Assembly: GCF_014280035.1 (NCBI RefSeq)
Contig: NZ_CP047957.1
Location: forward strand, 2,418,001 to 2,482,000
Direction: 5' to 3'
DNA from: Synechococcus sp. A18-25c
GTDB lineage: Bacteria; Cyanobacteriota; Cyanobacteriia; PCC-6307; Cyanobiaceae
DNA: 64,000 nucleotides
Of this stretch, positions 46,352 to 54,157 are shown in pieces. Under the pieces are notes generated by a model. It did not search any database and was not told the origin of the DNA. It saw only the letters and a list, made by a program, of their open reading frames with translations. The stretch's first letter is position 1; every line of letters begins with the position of its first letter. The position numbers were made by a program, and so were the translations under genes.

Positions 46352-46600
46352 ATGTCCCGACGTCAATACTCCGAACGCGCGGCTTTGGAGGGACGATCCC
46401 GCAGAGAAGTCACCGATCAACGCTACCGGTCGAGACGTTTTGACGACCGCGGAAGATACGCCAGCAGAGAACCGAAACGTGCCGACAGCACTCGGTTCCA
46501 GAGCGAGCTTGAACGGGATTTCGCGGCGATGCAGCGCGTTTGGCAAATGCTCCGTCATGGAGCCGTACGCATGCTTGGCGAAGTTGGACGCCAATACTGA
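46352..46600 (+). CDS. small arginine-rich protein of unknown function
   Basis: 82 residues, strongly basic in the first half (SRRQYSERAALEGRSRREV, then RYRSRRFDDRGRYASREPKR), with a helical C-terminal part (LERDFAAMQRVWQMLRHGAV). Its composition suggests nucleic-acid or membrane-surface binding. No family recognised. It is divergent from the chelatase-like gene with only 27 bases between starts. Confidence 0.6.
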   Translation: MSRRQYSERAALEGRSRREVTDQRYRSRRFDDRGRYASREPKRADSTRFQSELERDFAAMQRVWQMLRHGAVRMLGEVGRQY

Positions 46601-46703
46601 AGCCGCGGAAGGCAGCCTTCTACGGCTCAGCCAGGCACAACAGATGTAGCCACGGCGACAGTTTGCTCCATTCGACAGCCGTGAAGGATCAACAGACAAA
46701 ACG

Positions 46704-46717
46704 GTTTGAACCACTAC
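46704..46717 (+). promoter_or_regulatory. NtcA-like box (GTT-N8-TAC) upstream of nirA
   Basis: GTTTGAACCACTAC differs by one base from the consensus. It lies in the 251-base gap before nirA, 135 bases from the start. nirA is a classical NtcA target in cyanobacteria. The -10 (possibly CATACT) is farther away than usual. Confidence 0.4.
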
Positions 46718-46754
46718 CGACAGGCGCACAACCGACCTGTTGTCATACTCACCA

Positions 46755-46779
46755 AGCGCTCCCTTCATTCTGAAGCGCT
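46755..46779 (+). terminator. hairpin with T-run in the nirA leader
   Basis: AGCGCT repeats as an inverted pair around CCCTTCATTCTGA, inside which CTTCA/TGAAG can also pair; GGTTTT follows. It may end the upstream small gene, or act as a leader structure for nirA, whose start is 73 bases downstream. The T-run is short. Confidence 0.35.
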
Positions 46780-46851
46780 GGTTTTAAAAAACCCTTTTGA
46801 TTGATCCTCGCAGGTTTTGAACGATCAATCCGTTCTATCCGTATCAAGATC

Positions 46852-48393
46852 ATGACTCTCAGCTCTCCCTCCAGGCCTTATCTGGATGGCAAGAAGCTCA
46901 ACAAGATCGAGCAAAACAAAGCAGACAAAGACGGTCTGCTTGTGGGCAGCGAGATTGAAAAATTTGCAGAAATGGGCTGGGAGCAGGTCGACGAAACGGA
47001 CCTCCAGCTTCGCCTGAAGTGGTATGGCATGTTTTGGCGCCCGAAAACTCCGGGCAAATTCATGCTGCGTTTGAGAGTTCCAAATGGTGTGCTGTCCGCC
47101 GATCAACTCCGCGTGGTCGCCTCAATTGTTGAGCGATACGGCGAAGAAGGAAGTTGCGACATCACAACCCGCCAGAACCTGCAGTTACGAGGCGTGCTGC
47201 TTGGAGATTTGCCTGAAATCCTCCGTCGGCTTGAGGAGGCCGGTCTGAGCACCATCCAATCCGGCTTCGACAACCCTCGAAACGTTACCGGCAACCCCAT
47301 TGCTGGCATCGATCCCCAAGAGATTGTCGACACCCGTCCTTACACGACAGAACTCCAGAACTTCCTGACCAACAACTGCAAGGGAAATCCTGAATATTCC
47401 AACCTGCCCAGAAAATGGAACACTGCTGTTGCAGGAGCCAAAGACAATTTCTTACTGCACAACGACATCGTCTTCCACCCTGTGGAAAACAACGGTGTGA
47501 TGGGATTCGGCGTCTGGATCGGCGGGGTGCTCTCCTCACAAATGAATGCCTATGCCATCCCGCTGAATGCCTGGGTGAAGCCTGATGAAATCTGCAAGAT
47601 GACCGATGCCGTGATCCGGCTCTGGCGCGACAACGGAGAACGGGACAAGCGTCCAAAGGGACGCTTCCGCCTCTACCTGGATCAGGTGGGCTTCGACACG
47701 TTCCGCACTCAGGTTGAAGAGCTGTTCGGACCGCTCACTCCTGATCCCGGGTCTGTTTTCGATACAACCCCTCGCTCTCACTACGGTATCCATCCGCAAA
47801 AGCAAGACGGCTTGTCGTACGCGGGACTTCATGTGCCTGTCGGACGGCTTAAAGCGCAAGATCTCCAAGATTTTGCCACCGCAAGCCTCAATTACGGCGC
47901 CGGCGAGGTGCGTTTGACAGAAGATCAGAATGTGATTCTGGTTGGACTCCCAGCGGACAAATTGGAAGCGTTCAAAGCCGATGAGCTGCTTGGACGGTTT
48001 CCTCTCGAACCCGGCCACATCGCCGCGGGAACCGTCTCCTGCACAGGGAACACTTACTGCGGATTTGCACTCACCAATACCAAGGATCAAGCGCTCCAAG
48101 CCGCGCAGGAACTGGATCAAGAATTAACGCTCCCAGATGAGCTGAAAATCCACTGGACCGGATGTCCAAACACCTGTGGCCAGGCCTACATGGGTGCCAT
48201 TGGACTGACCGGAACGAAAGCGAAAAACAGTGAAGGCGTGATGGGTGAGGGCTACACCATGACCCTTGGAGGCTCACAGGGCCCGAACCCCTCCCTTGGT
48301 GAAGTGCATCGCAAAGCTATCCCGGCGGATGAAATCAAATCCGCCTTACGCGAAGTGCTGATCGAACGTTTTGGCGCCACACCCCGCGCCTAA
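46852..48393 (+). CDS. nirA: ferredoxin-nitrite reductase
   Basis: 513 residues; reduces nitrite to ammonium with six electrons from ferredoxin, using siroheme and a [4Fe-4S] cluster. Cluster cysteines are in CTGNTYCGFAL and TGCPNTCGQAY. Also visible are GSCDITTRQNLQLRGV, VTGNPIAGIDP and NLPRKWNTAVAGAKDN. ATG 46852 (MTLSSPSRPYLDGKKLNKIE) is the natural start; the frame extends 17 codons upstream. The 8- to 27-kb-wide neighbourhood supplies nitrite, siroheme and transport. Confidence 0.96.
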   Translation: MTLSSPSRPYLDGKKLNKIEQNKADKDGLLVGSEIEKFAEMGWEQVDETDLQLRLKWYGMFWRPKTPGKFMLRLRVPNGVLSADQLRVVASIVERYGEEGSCDITTRQNLQLRGVLLGDLPEILRRLEEAGLSTIQSGFDNPRNVTGNPIAGIDPQEIVDTRPYTTELQNFLTNNCKGNPEYSNLPRKWNTAVAGAKDNFLLHNDIVFHPVENNGVMGFGVWIGGVLSSQMNAYAIPLNAWVKPDEICKMTDAVIRLWRDNGERDKRPKGRFRLYLDQVGFDTFRTQVEELFGPLTPDPGSVFDTTPRSHYGIHPQKQDGLSYAGLHVPVGRLKAQDLQDFATASLNYGAGEVRLTEDQNVILVGLPADKLEAFKADELLGRFPLEPGHIAAGTVSCTGNTYCGFALTNTKDQALQAAQELDQELTLPDELKIHWTGCPNTCGQAYMGAIGLTGTKAKNSEGVMGEGYTMTLGGSQGPNPSLGEVHRKAIPADEIKSALREVLIERFGATPRA

Positions 48394-48486
48394 ATGTTTG
48401 ACATGAGGTTCAAATCAACTCAGAGCTGGTGCACACCTTTTGAGACCAATTCTGATTGCTCGACGACACTTCCCCTACCACCCTCC

Positions 48487-48621
48487 ATGGCTAACAGCAA
48501 CGACTATTTTTCCCGTCTGGTCAACTGGATCACCTCAGTTGGCCAAGACAAACAACCCATCAGCCGCAATTCAGATCAACAAGATCTGTTTTCCAAGCTG
48601 ATGAACAAAATCAGCGGTTGA
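48487..48621 (+). CDS. small protein between nirA and the nitrite channel
   Basis: 44 residues, MANSNDYFSRLVNWITSVGQ to LFSKLMNKISG. Two short amphipathic helices flank a polar linker. The frame is open from ATG 48394, directly after the nirA stop, which would give 75 residues, but the later ATG is better shaped. Unknown family; co-transcription with nirA and the next gene is likely. Confidence 0.5.
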   Translation: MANSNDYFSRLVNWITSVGQDKQPISRNSDQQDLFSKLMNKISG

Positions 48622-48670
48622 ATCGCGTCGAATTCAACCCTCACCAACCTTTCATCCCACCACGAAAACC

Positions 48671-49582
48671 ATGAGTGCGTCGGCTTCACAAATGGACTAC
48701 GTCCTACCCAACGAACTTGTCGACGGCATGATTGCCGCAGGCGGCAAAAAGGCAACCGTCAGCGTCAAAAACCTACTTTTGCGTGGTTTTTACTCCGGCG
48801 CGATTCTCGGCCTCGCTGTCATCCTGGCTTTGACCATCGGACTCAAGAGCGGTCAACCCTGGTTGGGCTCGTTGTTGTTCCCGTTTGGCTTCGCCAGCAT
48901 CGTGCTCTTTGGCATGGAGTTGGTCACTGGCAACTTCGCCCTGCTGCCCATGGCAACTTGGGCGGGCAAAAGCTCCTGGAAGGCAACCTTCCGCAACTGG
49001 GCTTGGGTTTGGTTCGGTAACTGGATTGGAACAGCTGTTGTCGCCGTTCTGATGGCCATCAGCCTCACCAGTGGCGGCACCGTGGATCCTGCCTCTGCTG
49101 CCGATGGCGGTGGCATGTGGCAACAAGTTGCAGCCAAGATCATTGCCCTTAATAAGACCAATGTGGTCACTAAGTATGAGAACCTCGAGACCCTTGGGTT
49201 CTTCCTGGCCATCCTGCGCGGTCTGATTGCCAACTGGCTGGTGTGCCTCGGCGTGACGATGGCTTTGGTGAGCAAAAGTGTTCCCGGCAAGATCCTGGCC
49301 TGCTGGCTCCCAATTACCGCGTTCCAATCGATGGGCATGGAGCACATCGTGGTGAACCAGTTCCTGCACACCGCAGGCCCCATCCTGGGATCCGGCGTCA
49401 ACTTCGGTCAGGTGATCTTCTGGAACTGGCTGCCAGTCACCATCGGCAACATCATCGGTGGCATGGTCTTCATCGGCATGCTCTTCTACAGCACCCACCG
49501 CACCAAGGTTGAGAATGTCCTGCCCTCCGAGCATGACGACAAACTGGAGCGTGAACTGGCCGCTGAACTCGGCGCCCGCTGA
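48671..49582 (+). CDS. formate/nitrite transporter (FNT) family channel
   Basis: 303 residues with six spans. FNT features: GFYSGAILGLAVILAL, FASIVLFGMELVTGNFALLP, NWIGTAVVAV, LVCLGVTMALVSKSVPGK and FQSMGMEHIVVNQF. In this setting it should carry nitrite (NirC-like), but FocA-type formate transport cannot be excluded from sequence alone. The charged tail (DDKLERELAAEL) is cytoplasmic. It lies between nirA and a HEAT-repeat gene. Confidence 0.9.
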   Translation: MSASASQMDYVLPNELVDGMIAAGGKKATVSVKNLLLRGFYSGAILGLAVILALTIGLKSGQPWLGSLLFPFGFASIVLFGMELVTGNFALLPMATWAGKSSWKATFRNWAWVWFGNWIGTAVVAVLMAISLTSGGTVDPASAADGGGMWQQVAAKIIALNKTNVVTKYENLETLGFFLAILRGLIANWLVCLGVTMALVSKSVPGKILACWLPITAFQSMGMEHIVVNQFLHTAGPILGSGVNFGQVIFWNWLPVTIGNIIGGMVFIGMLFYSTHRTKVENVLPSEHDDKLERELAAELGAR

Positions 49583-49591
49583 TCAACTCCT

Positions 49592-50323
49592 GTGTCACAT
49601 CCTGTGAATGAAGCCGCTCTTTGGGAGCGGCTTTCCCAATCACGACGGGCTCCACTGGAGCCCCATTGGCTGGGGGAGGTCTACTCTCCCAGCCTTTCTA
49701 TTGATCTCCGTCGAGCCCTCAGCGAAAAGCTCGGCATGCTGGCCGATCGGGGTTGGCCAGAGATTCAGAGCCTGATCAATCAGCACGGAGCGCTTCCTGA
49801 TCTCGTACTGGCAGCAGGCCTCTGCCATCAGAAAGACGCCAGAAACTGGTTGCTGGATCAACTCACCAGCCGTTCACAACTGGATGACATCAACCTCTGC
49901 ATTGTTCAGGCCCTCTCCTGCTGGGGTGCGGATGTGCCCGAGACCGTCATGACTGAAAGCCTGCGCCATCCAGGTCAGCAGCATCGCCTCGCGGGCTTGC
50001 AGTTGCTGAGTTTCCGGGCTCACACCCTGAGTGATGAAGAGCTGCTGAGGTATTGCTCAGGATTGCTCCATGACTTCAGAGACCCTGTCGTCATCGCAGC
50101 AATCCGTGTTCTACAGCGACGGGATGGATCCAGCATCAGCAACAGGCTGGCGCAGCTCTGCATCGACGGATCTGATGAGGTCGCTGCGGCAGCGTTGCGA
50201 GCCCTTGGATGCATCGCCACTCCTAGCAGCCAGAGCTCTTTATTGGAACTCAGTAAAACTCTGAGCGATGCCTCCCGGCAACAACTCGCCCAACAACAAC
50301 TGGAACAACAATTTCGTTCCTAA
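49592..50323 (+). CDS. HEAT-repeat-like protein in the nitrite cluster
   Basis: 243 residues, nearly all helical, with repeats in the second half (DPVVIAAIRVLQRRDG, DGSDEVAAAALRALGCIATP) like HEAT or PBS-lyase-type repeats. It starts at GTG 49592, nine bases after the FNT stop, so it is probably in the nirA-FNT operon. A role as an assembly factor or scaffold for nitrite uptake or reduction is inference from position. It has no phycobilin lyase catalytic features I can see. Confidence 0.65.
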   Translation: MSHPVNEAALWERLSQSRRAPLEPHWLGEVYSPSLSIDLRRALSEKLGMLADRGWPEIQSLINQHGALPDLVLAAGLCHQKDARNWLLDQLTSRSQLDDINLCIVQALSCWGADVPETVMTESLRHPGQQHRLAGLQLLSFRAHTLSDEELLRYCSGLLHDFRDPVVIAAIRVLQRRDGSSISNRLAQLCIDGSDEVAAAALRALGCIATPSSQSSLLELSKTLSDASRQQLAQQQLEQQFRS

Positions 50324-50333
50324 CCATCAAAAA

Positions 50334-50351
50334 GCCCGGCATTCGCCGGGC
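50334..50351 (-). terminator. terminator after cynS (possibly bidirectional)
   Basis: GCCCGGC and GCCGGGC pair over the loop ATTC. On the minus strand the stem is followed by TTTTT, so it ends cynS 56 bases past its stop. On the plus strand only GCTTGTG follows, a weaker signal for the HEAT-repeat gene 11 bases upstream. Confidence 0.75.
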
Positions 50352-50406
50352 GCTTGTGTACTGATTCTCGAATTCGAATCAGGGATGCAAGAGGATCCCT
50401 AATCGC

Positions 50407-50889
50407 TCACCACTTTTTGTAAGGAAGGAACTTGCCACACATCGTGATCTTCACACGATCACCCTTGGGATCCTCAACTTTGTCGACATCGAGAGTGAAA
50501 TCAATGGCGCTCATGATTCCATCGCCGAATTTCTCTTGGATCACATCCTTCAGAGGCATGCCATACACCTGCATGATCTCGTAGAAACGGTAGATCAGAG
50601 GATCAGTGGGGATAACAGGCTCAAGGCTGCCCTTGGTGGGAAACTCCTGAATGGCAGCAGTGATAGCAGGATCCAAAGACAGAAGCGAAGCCAGCTTTTC
50701 TGCCTCTTCGCTTGACGCTGTGGCCTGGCCATAAAACAGAGAAGCGATCCACACTTCATCCAAGCCAAGAGCCGCTTCAAGATCAGCAAAACTCATTCCT
50801 TTGGCTTTCTTCGCAGCCATCAGGGATGCGGTCACAGTGCTCTGTGATGGTGCTGACAGCGAAGGAGATGAGGTGGAGGTCAAAGTCAT
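50407..50889 (-). CDS. cynS: cyanate hydratase (cyanase)
   Basis: 160 residues; converts cyanate and bicarbonate to ammonia and carbon dioxide. The catalytic Arg and Glu lie in [11 protein letters not shown] and the Ser in [10 protein letters not shown]. The N-terminal helical domain is present ([22 protein letters not shown]), and the C-terminus [15 protein letters not shown] is standard. No cynABD cyanate transporter is in the window, so cyanate would come from metabolism or from another importer. Confidence 0.96.
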   Translation of the reverse strand: MTLTSTSSPSLSAPSQSTVTASLMAAKKAKGMSFADLEAALGLDEVWIASLFYGQATASSEEAEKLASLLSLDPAITAAIQEFPTKGSLEPVIPTDPLIYRFYEIMQVYGMPLKDVIQEKFGDGIMSAIDFTLDVDKVEDPKGDRVKITMCGKFLPYKKW

Positions 50890-51040
50890 GGCGTTTATTG
50901 CCGATTACCCATAAAGACTCTCGCTCTTACCACCCAAGAAAAGCAGCAATCAACACAAAACCGAAAACCCATTTCAGACGCATTGATCACAACACAACAC
51001 CTCCAAAGCTGCTCTACTAATCGCATTAGACGTTGCGATT

Positions 51041-51205
51041 ATGAGCAACCTGTTCCGATCTCTCACATCTTTGCTGAGTAGTCAGCAGCTCGAGTCCAGT
51101 GGAACCACCAGCCTTGTGCTTGAGCGCCTCTATTACGCGGATGGACGGCAAAATCCAAGCCATCCCCGCCACGGCAGCTTTGAAGGTCTGTCTCTGCTCG
51201 ACTGA
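51041..51205 (+). CDS. small hypothetical protein upstream of NtcA box
   Basis: A 54-residue frame from ATG 51041 to TGA 51205 (SNLFRSLTSLLSSQQLES, then TSLVLERLYYADGRQNPSHP). Composition is coding-like and it fills the gap between cynS and the TrpD2-like gene, being divergent from cynS. No family recognised. The perfect NtcA-type box begins nine bases after its stop. Confidence 0.5.
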   Translation: MSNLFRSLTSLLSSQQLESSGTTSLVLERLYYADGRQNPSHPRHGSFEGLSLLD

Positions 51206-51213
51206 ACAACTCT

Positions 51214-51227
51214 GTATCAAGCGCTAC
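51214..51227 (+). promoter_or_regulatory. perfect NtcA-type box upstream of the TrpD2-like gene
   Basis: GTATCAAGCGCTAC is an exact GTA-N8-TAC, 51 bases before the GTG start of the TrpD2-like gene. TACAGA, a possible -10, lies 18 bases after it. It suggests nitrogen control of a gene not obviously part of nitrate use. Confidence 0.55.
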
Positions 51228-51278
51228 CAACAAAGGTAGCCTTGCTACAGAAAACTACTGGTAGCGACGACATGATGC

Positions 51279-52349
51279 GTGGCGAGCTCTGTTCTCAGCG
51301 GTCGTGAACGCTTCAAGCAGCACCTGCGAAAAGTTGGTAGTGGAGAGCACACCAGCAAGGGGATGAGTCGGCAAGAGGCGGCGGACGCCATGGCTCTCAT
51401 GCTCGATCAGGAGGCGACCCCAGCTCAGATCGGCGCTTTTATGATCGCCCATCGCATCCGCCGTCCGGAACCGCAGGAGCTGACCGGAATGCTGGACACC
51501 TACCGATCCAGAGGGCCGGTGGTGCAGAGCTCGGCAGGTCAACGGGCACCTCTCTGTTTCGGTATGCCTTTCGACGGGCGTACACGCACCGCACCCATCT
51601 ATCCACTAACGACGCTGGTTCTCCTAGCCAGCGAGCAACCGGTGGTGCTGCAGGGCGGCGAACGCATGCCGATCAAGTACGGCATCACAGCGATGGACCT
51701 TTTCCGTCTGCTGGACCTTGATTTGACAGGTCTTTGCCTCAGTCAAGTGCAGGCAGGCTTTGAAACCCATGGTTTTGCACTGATTCACCAACCGGATCAT
51801 TTCTCAATCGCAGACTCGCTGATCGAATACCGCGAAGACCTCGGCAAACGCCCACCGGTAGCCAGCCTGGAACTTCTCTGGACAGCCCATGCAGGTGCGC
51901 ATCTGTTGGTCAGCGGCTTCGTGCACCCTCCCACCGAAAGCCGGGCCTGGGAAGCACTCAGGCTCGCCGGCGAGACCGATGTGCTCACCGTGAAAGGGCT
52001 TGAGGGAGGAACCGATCTGCCGATCGGTCGGGCCTGCATCACAGCCCGTGTCCGCCATGGCGAGGCCGAAAGGCAGATCCTGCATCCCAGGGACCATGGC
52101 TGCCATGACGCCGACGTGGAGTGGTCCAAGGACCAGGACTGGAAGGATCAAGCCCTTCAAGCCCTGTCGAATCGAGGCCCTCTCAGTGACGCCCTTCGCT
52201 GGAATGCGGGGGCTTATCTGTGGTTTGCCGGTCTCACCGACACTCTTGAAGCTGGGATCCAAAACGCTGTAGCCGTGCTGGAAAGCGGCAAAGCCTTGGC
52301 GCAACTGGATCAACTGCGCGTGTGGCGCAACAGCCTCTCCATCCGATAA
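51279..52349 (+). CDS. TrpD2-like glycosyltransferase family 3 protein
   Basis: 356 residues related to anthranilate phosphoribosyltransferase. The N-terminal helical domain is clear (GMSRQEAADAMALMLDQEATPAQIGAFMIAHRIR in two parts), but the PRPP loop KHGNR of true TrpD is not seen, and CFGMPFDGRTRTAPIYP replaces it, as in TrpD2 proteins, some of which bind nucleic acid. It therefore should not be called trpD. GTG 51279 is the start. The 3' end overlaps the convergent GNAT gene by 40 bases. Confidence 0.8.
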   Translation: MASSVLSGRERFKQHLRKVGSGEHTSKGMSRQEAADAMALMLDQEATPAQIGAFMIAHRIRRPEPQELTGMLDTYRSRGPVVQSSAGQRAPLCFGMPFDGRTRTAPIYPLTTLVLLASEQPVVLQGGERMPIKYGITAMDLFRLLDLDLTGLCLSQVQAGFETHGFALIHQPDHFSIADSLIEYREDLGKRPPVASLELLWTAHAGAHLLVSGFVHPPTESRAWEALRLAGETDVLTVKGLEGGTDLPIGRACITARVRHGEAERQILHPRDHGCHDADVEWSKDQDWKDQALQALSNRGPLSDALRWNAGAYLWFAGLTDTLEAGIQNAVAVLESGKALAQLDQLRVWRNSLSIR

Positions 52350-52777
52350 CGCTCAAACATCACTCCAGCGATAGCAATCGTTTCGGGGGCCACCACAGAC
52401 CAACCACGTCTCTCCAGCAGCGAGCGGCTGCACTGACTGGCCTCTGTGCGCAGACAGGTCACACCCTCATCGGCCGCGTCCGCTTCAATTCTGTCCAGCA
52501 GAGCTCCAGCATGACCCTGTCGTGCCGAGCGTCCTCGGCAGTACAGCAAGGCAAGCCGGTCCCGTGGATCACGGATCGCAAACGCAGCATCGCCTCCACT
52601 GATCCAGCCGCACCCGGTGCGAAGGGTCCGATCCAGAACACCAGGCAGCCAGGCTAAAGCCGACCATGCCCTCACTTGCTCGTCTGTATAAAGCGCCGGG
52701 GCCTGGGTTTCGATGGCATCGGCATAGATCTCCCGCAAAAGACCCTCATCAGTTGGAACGATCGGTCGAAGCGCCAT
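52310..52777 (-). CDS. GNAT-family N-acetyltransferase
   Basis: 155 residues. The acetyl-CoA loop is SARQGHAGALLDRIEADA, with RPIVPTDEGLLREIY at the N-terminus and FERYRMER near the end, as in ElaA/YhhY-like GNATs. The acceptor is unknown. Its ATG (52777-52775) shares two bases with the ATG of the divergent MFS gene inside CCATGG, leaving no intergenic space. Confidence 0.85.
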   Translation of the reverse strand: MALRPIVPTDEGLLREIYADAIETQAPALYTDEQVRAWSALAWLPGVLDRTLRTGCGWISGGDAAFAIRDPRDRLALLYCRGRSARQGHAGALLDRIEADAADEGVTCLRTEASQCSRSLLERRGWSVVAPETIAIAGVMFERYRMERLLRHTRS

Positions 52778-54077
52778 GGCGAGTGCCCCTTATGGGAGTG
52801 TGAGTCTTCTGTGCACGCAGGCGGCTTTGCAGCGTCCTCGCATTCCCACTCTGCTCAGCGCCTTTCTGACGCTGCTCAATGACCGCCTTAGCGAGAGCAT
52901 CTTTCTGCCTCTGCTGCCCTTCCTACTGGAAGACTTCAGCAGCAACGGCAGCACGGTAGGTCTGCTCTCAGGCACGTACGCCCTCTCCCAGTTCGCAGTG
53001 GCGCCACTTATTGGCGCACTGAGTGACCGCTTCGGACGAAAACCCATCATCAGCCTCTGCGTCTTTGGCTCTGTGATTGGCATGGGTCTCTTTGCCACCA
53101 CCTTGACCGTGCCATGGCAACCAATCTGGCCAGAGGCGGCAGCAGCAGGTCTGCCCCTCGCCCTGTTGTTTCTGGCGCGAGTCATCGATGGGGCAAGCGG
53201 GGGCACTGCCGCCACAGCCACAGCTGTCTTAGCCGACATCACCACACCAGAAAACAGGGCCAAAGCCTTCGGCCTCATTGGCGTGGCCTTTGGCCTGGGG
53301 TTTGTCCTTGGTCCTGGTCTTGGTGGACTGCTGGGTGATGTCAACCGCATTCTTCCTGCCTGGGCTGCAACAGCCTTCGCCGTCGCGAACTTAATCGTGG
53401 TACTTGGACTCCTCCCAGAAACGCATCCCATCAATGCCAGAAAGCAACTGCCGCGAAGGCGCGAGCTCAATCCAGTCACGCTCTTGGCACGCGTGTTTGC
53501 CAAACCAGAGGTGCGTCGCCTCTCGATCGCCTTTTTTGGCTTCTTTATGGCCTTCAACGGTTTCACCACCGTTTTAGTGCTGTACCTATGCAACAGTTTC
53601 AACTGGACTGAAGGCATGGCTGGAGCCGCTTTCGCCCTGGTTGGAGTCATCGCAATGGTGGTCCAGGGAGGCTTAATCGGACCGCTGGTGAAGCGTTTCG
53701 GTGAACTCCGTTTGACCCTCGTTGGTCTTGGTCTTCTGACCTCCGGATGCCTGTTGGTGCCCATGGCGACACCGAATAACTCCATTCCAGTGGTGTACAC
53801 CGCCGTGTCTTTGCTGGCACTCGGCACGGGTCTTGTGACCCCCTGCTTGCGTGCTCTGGTCTCGCGTCGTCTTGGCAGCGATGGCCAAGGATCAGCACTG
53901 GGCGGTCTGCAGGGTCTGCAAAGCCTCGGCACATTTCTTGGCGCCTCCGCCGCTGGCTTCAGCTACGACCGGATTGGCGTCACCAGTCCGTTCTGGTTCG
54001 GAAGCATGATGCTGATCGGAGTTGCCCTCTTGGTGGCTGGCAGCATCCGGAATCGGCCAGAAACCATTCAAGACTGA
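52776..54077 (+). CDS. MFS transporter (drug/metabolite type)
   Basis: 433 residues, 12 spans. The motif A loop GALSDRFGRKPIISL after span 2 and the second-half VLGPGLGGLLGD (motif C, antiporter type) suggest proton-coupled efflux. Substrate unknown. ATG 52776 is the longest start; TTG 52827, just before RPRIPTLLSAF, would leave room for a promoter and is a good alternative. Confidence 0.85.
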   Translation: MASAPYGSVSLLCTQAALQRPRIPTLLSAFLTLLNDRLSESIFLPLLPFLLEDFSSNGSTVGLLSGTYALSQFAVAPLIGALSDRFGRKPIISLCVFGSVIGMGLFATTLTVPWQPIWPEAAAAGLPLALLFLARVIDGASGGTAATATAVLADITTPENRAKAFGLIGVAFGLGFVLGPGLGGLLGDVNRILPAWAATAFAVANLIVVLGLLPETHPINARKQLPRRRELNPVTLLARVFAKPEVRRLSIAFFGFFMAFNGFTTVLVLYLCNSFNWTEGMAGAAFALVGVIAMVVQGGLIGPLVKRFGELRLTLVGLGLLTSGCLLVPMATPNNSIPVVYTAVSLLALGTGLVTPCLRALVSRRLGSDGQGSALGGLQGLQSLGTFLGASAAGFSYDRIGVTSPFWFGSMMLIGVALLVAGSIRNRPETIQD

Positions 54078-54157
54078 CAAGTCTCCTGGACCACTTGCCG
54101 TCAAAACTCGATTGCTAGCTTTCGACCAAGAGCCTTTGCACCCGATTTTCTTCCGTG

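Noticed and set aside
46325-46768. N-terminal extension of the chelatase-like protein
   Set aside because: It would cover the Arg-rich gene and the nirA leader on the other strand; the ATG at 46324 fits better.
51236-51248. Second NtcA box before the TrpD2-like gene
   Set aside because: GTA and TAC are separated by seven bases, not eight.
51279-52349. Genuine anthranilate phosphoribosyltransferase TrpD
   Set aside because: The PRPP-binding motif of TrpD is not seen; it resembles TrpD2.
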